Positions 33,007 through 37,379 of a stretch of 37,379 bases of DNA are shown here, one piece after another (within the stretch, counting starts at the first letter, position 1; the number at the start of each line of letters is the position of its first letter). The notes under the pieces are model-generated. The model ran no database searches. It was not told the DNA's origin and saw nothing but the letters and a program-made list of their open reading frames with translations. The position numbers were made by a program, and so were the translations under genes. The stretch is from RGIG3102 sp964525015 (GTDB lineage Bacteria; Bacillota; Clostridia; Oscillospirales; Ruminococcaceae), in the NCBI GenBank assembly GCA_964525015.1, contig CAZGFY010000020.1:1-37379 (forward strand). The letters run 5' to 3'.

Positions 33007-34188
33007 TTATCCATTTAAATAATCAAATGCAATTTGTGCAAGGGCTGCTGCTCCTACTGATAAGCAATCTTCATCAATATCATATAAAGAGTTGTGCCCG
33101 CCGATAGTTATTCCTTTTTCTTTGTTTCCTGCTCCAAGTGAGCCCATTGCTCCCTCGCAGTATTCTAAGAAATACGCAAAATCTTCTCCTCCCATCGTTG
33201 GTGCTTTATCTAGTGATAAATTCTCTTTACCAACTATTTTTTCAACTGATGGTGCAATATGATTTTCTAAAAATTTATTATCATTAATTAAAACTGGGTA
33301 TCCCCTTAAAATTTCTAAATCAATTTTGCAATTAAATGTTATCGCTACTCCTTTGCAAACTTCTTCTAATCTTTTATGCAAAAGTTCTCTAATATCTTTA
33401 TCTAATGAGCGAATAGTTCCTTGCATTAAAACTTCATCTGCAATTATATTCTCTTTTGAGCCACCGTGAATACTTCCAACAGTGATAACCGCTGATTGTA
33501 ATGGGTCGATAGAGCGAGAAACAATATTTTGAATTGCAACTATTAAATTTGCAGAAATCACAACTGGGTCTATCGTTTTATGTGGGTAAGCTGCGTGACC
33601 ACCAACTCCTGTAACCTTGATTTTAAATGCATCTGGTGATGCTTGCATTGCCCCAGGGCCATATGCAATTTTACCACATTCAAGCCCAGTGTTAACATGG
33701 AACGCTGTTACAGCATCTACTTTTGGATTTTCAAGACAGCCTGCTTTTATCATTCCAATTGCGCCTCCTGGATTTTCTTCTTCTGCTGCTTGGAAAAATA
33801 ATTTAACATTTCCACAAAGCTTATCTTTTACACTATTTAATATTAATGCTGTGCCCATTAAAGTTGCCGTATGTGCATCATGTCCGCAAGCGTGCATTAC
33901 CCCTTCAAATTTAGATTTATATGGTTTATCGTTTAATTCCGGCATTGGAAGTGCATCTATATCAGCTCGAATACCAAAAGTTTTTCCTTCTTTTGCCCCT
34001 CTAATTATCCCTACAACAGAATACCCAGAATCTATTGGCTGGATTTCAATATCATTTTCTTTTAAAAAATCCACGATTTTTGCATTTGTTTTCACTTCGC
34101 AAAAGGATAGTTCTGGCTCAGAATGAAAATCTCTTCTATACTCAACTAATTTATCTTGGATTGAAAGTGCTAATTCTTTAAAGTTCAT
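33007..34188 (-). CDS. M20 family amidohydrolase (N-acyl-amino-acid hydrolase type)
   Basis: 393-residue zinc or manganese hydrolase of the M20D group, which cleaves N-acyl amino acids. Metal and catalytic residues are present: C101 and H103 in M-H-A-C-G-H-D-A-H, E136/E137 in A-A-E-E, H164 in A-F-H-V-N, and G-G-E-D-F-A-Y-F plus G-G-H-N near the end. The dimerisation lid is present (G-V-G-G-H-A-A-Y-P-H). The substrate (acyl, acetyl-diaminopimelate, hippurate-like) cannot be told. AAAGGAG precedes the ATG. It follows spoIID after 47 nt with no terminator, so it may be co-transcribed. Confidence 0.92.
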   Translation of the reverse strand: MNFKELALSIQDKLVEYRRDFHSEPELSFCEVKTNAKIVDFLKENDIEIQPIDSGYSVVGIIRGAKEGKTFGIRADIDALPMPELNDKPYKSKFEGVMHACGHDAHTATLMGTALILNSVKDKLCGNVKLFFQAAEEENPGGAIGMIKAGCLENPKVDAVTAFHVNTGLECGKIAYGPGAMQASPDAFKIKVTGVGGHAAYPHKTIDPVVISANLIVAIQNIVSRSIDPLQSAVITVGSIHGGSKENIIADEVLMQGTIRSLDKDIRELLHKRLEEVCKGVAITFNCKIDLEILRGYPVLINDNKFLENHIAPSVEKIVGKENLSLDKAPTMGGEDFAYFLEYCEGAMGSLGAGNKEKGITIGGHNSLYDIDEDCLSVGAAALAQIAFDYLNG

Positions 34189-34235
34189 AACAGTTCTCCT
34201 TTTATTAATATATTAACTTAATTATATATCACTAT

Positions 34236-35258
34236 TTATGTTTTTTCAAGGATAACTGTGTTTGGGTAATAATGTTCTAAAATTTCTTTATATGTTTTGC
34301 CTTGTTGTGAAAGCTCATTAGCTCCAAACTGACTCATCCCTACCCCGTGGCCATACCCTTTAGTAGCTATTGAAAACACTTCATCTTCATAAAAGACCAT
34401 AAATGAAGAAGATGAAAGCCCCATTGAATTTCTAAAATCTGTTCCATTTATAAAATTTTCTCCTATTTTAATAGTTTTCACATAGCCACCAGCAGTATAT
34501 TCAATATCTGAAAACCACTCCTGTGCTTTACTAATATCAAGTTCTGTGAATCCTGCAAAACTTCCAACTAACCTATCATACATCTCCTGCGCTGGATAAG
34601 ACATCATATGCATATAATCCTCGCTAACTACATCAAACGAACTATCCACATTAACTAAGTAATCTAGATGCTGCCCCCATTCATCCAAACTACTTTGTGT
34701 TGTTCCGGATGAAACAGCATAATAAGAAGCTAAAATCGGTTGATTATTATAAGTAAGAACATCTCCTACAACCTCATTTGCTGCTCTTAGGTATTTTGAG
34801 TAATGAGTGTCAAAATCAAGTTGCCAATATTCCATTAATCTTTCTTTAGAAGCATATCCTTGTAAAAGACTTTCATTAAAAGGTACGAGTGAAGTTTCAA
34901 GATAGCTCGGATTATCCATAACATATAAATAATAACTATAAGCTGCTATCATTTGTGCTTTTATAGCTTCTGTTTCATAATAGCTTGGCATTTCACACGC
35001 TGCTACTCCTATTAAGTAATCAATTATATCCACTTCAACTGCACTGCTTGTTTCTAAGTCATATAAAGTTATTTTATCATTAGAAAAACTTGTATCAATT
35101 TTTATCTCCTCTGATATTTCTTCTTCAACTAAAGGTACGTTTAATATCTCGTCTTCTAAATTTTCTGATTGAAATTCTGTGTTAAATAGATAAAATATAG
35201 TTGGCGTTAGCAAGTTTACTAGTAATAAAACAATAAACACTGATATAAATTTCCTCAT
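34236..35258 (-). CDS. spoIID: Stage II sporulation protein D (SpoIID) lytic transglycosylase
   Basis: 340 residues. An N-terminal membrane anchor (residues about 5-25) is followed by the SpoIID domain: I-D-Y-L-I-G-V-A-A-C-E-M-P with catalytic E89, A-V-S-S-G-T-T-Q-S and G-Y-G-H-G-V-G-M-S-Q-F-G-A near the end. It cleaves peptidoglycan during engulfment of the forespore, together with SpoIIP and SpoIIM. SpoIID-like proteins (LytB type) exist outside sporulation, so the symbol is likely but not absolute. GTGAGG precedes the ATG. It is divergent from the repeat-motif membrane protein gene. Confidence 0.9.
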   Translation of the reverse strand: MRKFISVFIVLLLVNLLTPTIFYLFNTEFQSENLEDEILNVPLVEEEISEEIKIDTSFSNDKITLYDLETSSAVEVDIIDYLIGVAACEMPSYYETEAIKAQMIAAYSYYLYVMDNPSYLETSLVPFNESLLQGYASKERLMEYWQLDFDTHYSKYLRAANEVVGDVLTYNNQPILASYYAVSSGTTQSSLDEWGQHLDYLVNVDSSFDVVSEDYMHMMSYPAQEMYDRLVGSFAGFTELDISKAQEWFSDIEYTAGGYVKTIKIGENFINGTDFRNSMGLSSSSFMVFYEDEVFSIATKGYGHGVGMSQFGANELSQQGKTYKEILEHYYPNTVILEKT

Positions 35259-35386
35259 TTGTAATCCTCACTTTAAATTTACTTGTAATTTTCATTAATT
35301 TATATTACAATAAAAGATATATGTAATATAAACGATTTATATTAACCTTTATTAAGTCTATTAAAAAGATTTAATAATTATTACAA
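35259..35386. promoter_or_regulatory. Divergent intergenic region with clustered TTGTAAT sites
   Basis: TTGTAAT occurs exactly at 35259-35265 and 35283-35289, and in the reverse orientation (ATTACAA) at 35304-35310 and 35380-35386. Inside, TATATTACA (35301-35309) and TGTAATATA (35322-35330) form a 9-12-9 inverted repeat. The gap of 144 bp separates spoIID and the plus-strand membrane protein gene and must hold both promoters. No sigma-E or sigma-A promoter could be assigned with confidence. Confidence 0.5.
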
Positions 35387-35402
35387 ATCTAAGGAGCAAT
35401 TA

Positions 35403-37181
35403 ATGACACTATTTTTAAACCTACTTTTATTTACTATTGGGATGGCTAGTTTTTGGGCTAGAATGCTTGAAATAGATTATTTATACAACAACCTTGATTT
35501 AAGACTTGTATCAGACCCTATTCTTTTAGGGATAGTTTTTCTTATTATTCTTTGTAGTACAAATATTATAACTGCAAACAAGCATTATGAAGGGTTTCGT
35601 GCTACCACTTTAAATAAAATTATGTCACTTCTAGCTGGTGCATTATTTTTAACTTATTATGGGCTAAATTTCGGAAGTACTGTTTACTATGATATGTTTA
35701 TTCTTTTAGCTGGTATCGGCTTTATTATATACAGCTTTTCAAAAGACACTCTTTCAGCTAAAAATTTACTTTATATTATCCCTTTGAGTGTTTTCACAGT
35801 AGGCTTATCTTTACAAACGATAGTTTTTGATGTATCTTCAACCAACGACACTTTTTATCTATTTGAAAGCCTTTCTTCTGCTGTAATCCTACTTTTACTT
35901 TTAGCTTTATTTAGAAGCATCAATTTTCCTACTAAAGCAAGTTTTCCAAGCCTTTACTTCTTTGGATTTTCAGCATTTTTATTAATGAATATAACCTATC
36001 TTTCAAATCTTGTTCGCTCAATATTAAATAACACTTTTACAACATCTAATTTAGTTTTAAATCTTGGCTTTATTTTCATCGGTCTTTTTGGGCTTACAAC
36101 AGCTATTGCAGTTTCTAGTTATGGAAAATCTATATTAGAAGATGCTGAAATAGAAGATGAGCTTGAAGAATTAATTGAAGCTGACAAAGAAGAAACCATT
36201 GATACATCTAATAATAAAGAATCTGCTGTTTTATCATTATTTTCAATTAGTAATGAAGATGTTGAAAACTTAGAAAAAACTGCAACAATTTCATTGGAAA
36301 ATAAAGAGGATGAAAAAGTGAAATCAATCAGTGATTTATTCTCAGTTCACACTCAATATCAAGAGGATATGAACGAAAATGATACTAAGCAAATCAGTAG
36401 CCAAACGCCTGATAAATCAATTAGTATTAGTGGATTATTTAATTCTACCGACACTTTAGATACTCCTAAAAACCAAGATAACACTTTTGAAATACAAAGC
36501 GATATCAAGTTTGCTCCTAATACACAACTTGATAATAGCATCAATGAAGAAAATCTTACTTTGCCAAAAGTTTCAATTAGTAGCCTTTTTTCAAATGAAG
36601 AGCTTGAAATCATTGACAATATGAAAACAGCTAATGATAGCGATATAGAAAATTTAGATAATAAAGAAACTGCAATTTCAATCAGCAGCCTATTTTCTTT
36701 GGATGATACAGATAGTAATAAGGGTGTGGAGAATAATATTACAGAATCTAATGAAAATAATATTAAAGAACAAAAAACAAGTATTAGCACTATTGTGACG
36801 GATAAGCAAGAAAAACCTTTAGAATCTGATAATAGTATACGTAGCTTATTCTCTACAAAAGCAGAAACTAACCCTTCTACAAGTGATATTTCTAAAAGAG
36901 AAATAATAGCAGAAGATGATAATTCAGCAAAAGAAATCAGTGACAAAAACCCTGATGCTGTGCATGAGTTATTTAATAATACCACAGACATTGAGCCTTT
37001 GAATAATAATTATACTCAAAATGCTACTTCAAGTGCTTCTAACACGTTTTCAACGCCAGCATCTTCAATTGAAAGCGATACTTTAATTCTAAAAAAAGGC
37101 GAAAAATTTGTCTTTAAAGCAGATAAATCTTCACCTAAAAAGAAATCTTCTGAAAAGAAAATTTTATTTAAAAAAGATTAA
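35403..37181 (+). CDS. Eight-helix membrane protein with acidic tail of repeated SISxLFS motifs
   Basis: 592 residues, not recognised. Residues 1-240 hold about eight hydrophobic helices. Residues 245-560 are acidic, Asn/Ser-rich and probably disordered, and carry eight copies or variants of a short motif: A-V-L-S-L-F-S (275), S-I-S-D-L-F-S (308), S-I-S-G-L-F-N (341), S-I-S-S-L-F-S (391 and 426), S-I-S-T-I-V-T (460), S-I-R-S-L-F-S (478) and A-V-H-E-L-F-N (519). The last 30 residues are Lys-rich (K-K-G-E-K-F, P-K-K-K-S-S-E-K-K). Adjacent copies are mostly 33-35 residues apart. It looks like a membrane platform that recruits a partner many times. AAGGAGC precedes the ATG. It is divergent from spoIID and has its own terminator. 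Confidence 0.85.
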   Translation: MTLFLNLLLFTIGMASFWARMLEIDYLYNNLDLRLVSDPILLGIVFLIILCSTNIITANKHYEGFRATTLNKIMSLLAGALFLTYYGLNFGSTVYYDMFILLAGIGFIIYSFSKDTLSAKNLLYIIPLSVFTVGLSLQTIVFDVSSTNDTFYLFESLSSAVILLLLLALFRSINFPTKASFPSLYFFGFSAFLLMNITYLSNLVRSILNNTFTTSNLVLNLGFIFIGLFGLTTAIAVSSYGKSILEDAEIEDELEELIEADKEETIDTSNNKESAVLSLFSISNEDVENLEKTATISLENKEDEKVKSISDLFSVHTQYQEDMNENDTKQISSQTPDKSISISGLFNSTDTLDTPKNQDNTFEIQSDIKFAPNTQLDNSINEENLTLPKVSISSLFSNEELEIIDNMKTANDSDIENLDNKETAISISSLFSLDDTDSNKGVENNITESNENNIKEQKTSISTIVTDKQEKPLESDNSIRSLFSTKAETNPSTSDISKREIIAEDDNSAKEISDKNPDAVHELFNNTTDIEPLNNNYTQNATSSASNTFSTPASSIESDTLILKKGEKFVFKADKSSPKKKSSEKKILFKKD

Positions 37182-37226
37182 AAAAAGAGTGATTTTTTAA
37201 AATTTTTAAAAAATCACTCTTTTTTG
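37181..37226 (+). terminator. Intrinsic terminator of the repeat-motif gene
   Basis: A stem of about 20 bp (AAAAAAGAGTGATTTTTT paired with AAAAAATCACTCTTTTTT) with a T run, starting at the stop codon. Confidence 0.9.
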
Positions 37227-37230
37227 TTTA

Positions 37231-37379
37231 GCCTTACTCACATAATCCGAACCGCCTAAAATCGGATGATTTTTTTCCTAAAACTGCGTTAAATTCACTT
37301 ATAAGGCGAAAGCATTATTTCGTGAATTTGCCTTGTTTTATAAAAAAATTATTGGATTTTAGGTCGCAGATTTAATAAT
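37231..37379. repeat. Non-coding end segment rich in inverted repeats
   Basis: No gene is seen. ATCCGA (37245) and TCGGAT (37262) form a hairpin followed by T residues, which is terminator-like. CCTAAAATC (37255-37263) is inverted as GATTTTAGG (37355-37363), and CTGCG (37284-37288) as CGCAG (37365-37369). AAATTCAC (37291-37298) is inverted as GTGAATTT (37322-37329), and AAGGC (37303-37307) as GCCTT (37330-37334). The segment could be a repeat element, a structured RNA, or a junction; it runs to the window edge. Confidence 0.5.

Noticed and set aside
33617..34126. Plus-strand frame of 169 codons opposite the M20 gene
   Set aside because: The minus-strand M20 gene has all its catalytic motifs over the same bases; the plus frame has no recognisable domain.
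36359..36991. Minus-strand frame of 210 codons inside the motif-array gene
   Set aside because: It is antisense to a low-complexity acidic tail; Leu/Ser-rich composition and lack of a ribosome site mark it as a shadow.
1..37379. Search for CRISPR arrays, tRNA or rRNA genes, insertion sequences and phage genes
   Set aside because: I saw no regularly spaced direct repeats, no tRNA cloverleaf, no transposase or integrase, and no phage structural genes.

Overview
The window is AT-rich, densely coded bacterial chromosome with clostridial (Firmicutes) gene content: a SpoIID sporulation protein, a DnaD/DnaC-type helicase-loading pair, the rimP-nusA-ylxR-ylxQ-infB cluster, a ClpC-type ATPase, a DegV protein, an L-box (lysine) riboswitch, a prokaryotic RING-finger/DUF2628-type protein and many U-tailed intrinsic terminators. 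The genus cannot be fixed from this alone. A run of 10 N inside nusA shows that the sequence is a draft or metagenome scaffold. No tRNA, rRNA, CRISPR array, insertion sequence or prophage was recognised.

Layout. 1-3100 (minus): translation/transcription operon rimP, nusA, ylxR, ylxQ, infB (infB leaves the window), with a promoter followed by a terminator-like hairpin in its leader. 3112-4344: M29 aminopeptidase. 4424-5556 (plus): a small unknown protein, then an autoregulated-looking XRE regulator translationally coupled to a membrane protein. 5576-8199 (minus): a ClpC/ClpA-like unfoldase and a four-cysteine TSCPD protein. 8349-10648 (plus): small membrane protein, DnaD-like protein, DnaC helicase loader. 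10715-12472 (minus): membrane protein and prfB without its usual frameshift. 12561-15787 (plus): RING/DUF2628 protein, galU, then rpsF-ssb-rpsR from a perfect consensus promoter. 15823-19217 (plus): lysine riboswitch, APC permease and YtcJ-type amidohydrolase. 19216-19890 (minus): MgtC/SapB protein. 20079-22159 (plus): a second APC permease and a pterin-synthase-like protein that lacks the catalytic cysteine. 22162-25710 (minus): cell-wall amidase and lipoprotein. 25871-27032 (minus): Crp/Fnr regulator and thioredoxin. 27033-30229 (minus): hisS-aspS. 30253-32895 (minus): DegV and a B12-binding radical SAM protein. 32964-35258 (minus): spoIID and an M20 amidohydrolase. 35403-37226 (plus): an unusual eight-helix membrane protein with a long acidic tail carrying a repeated SISxLFS motif. 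The final 150 bases are non-coding and full of inverted repeats.

Most genes are housekeeping. The parts that look least described are the repeat-motif membrane protein with its site-rich upstream region, the lysine-riboswitch permease/amidohydrolase unit, two Crp-like palindromes at activator distances from promoters, the cysteine-less pterin-synthase homologue with an added zinc ribbon, and the structured repeat-like segment at the right edge.
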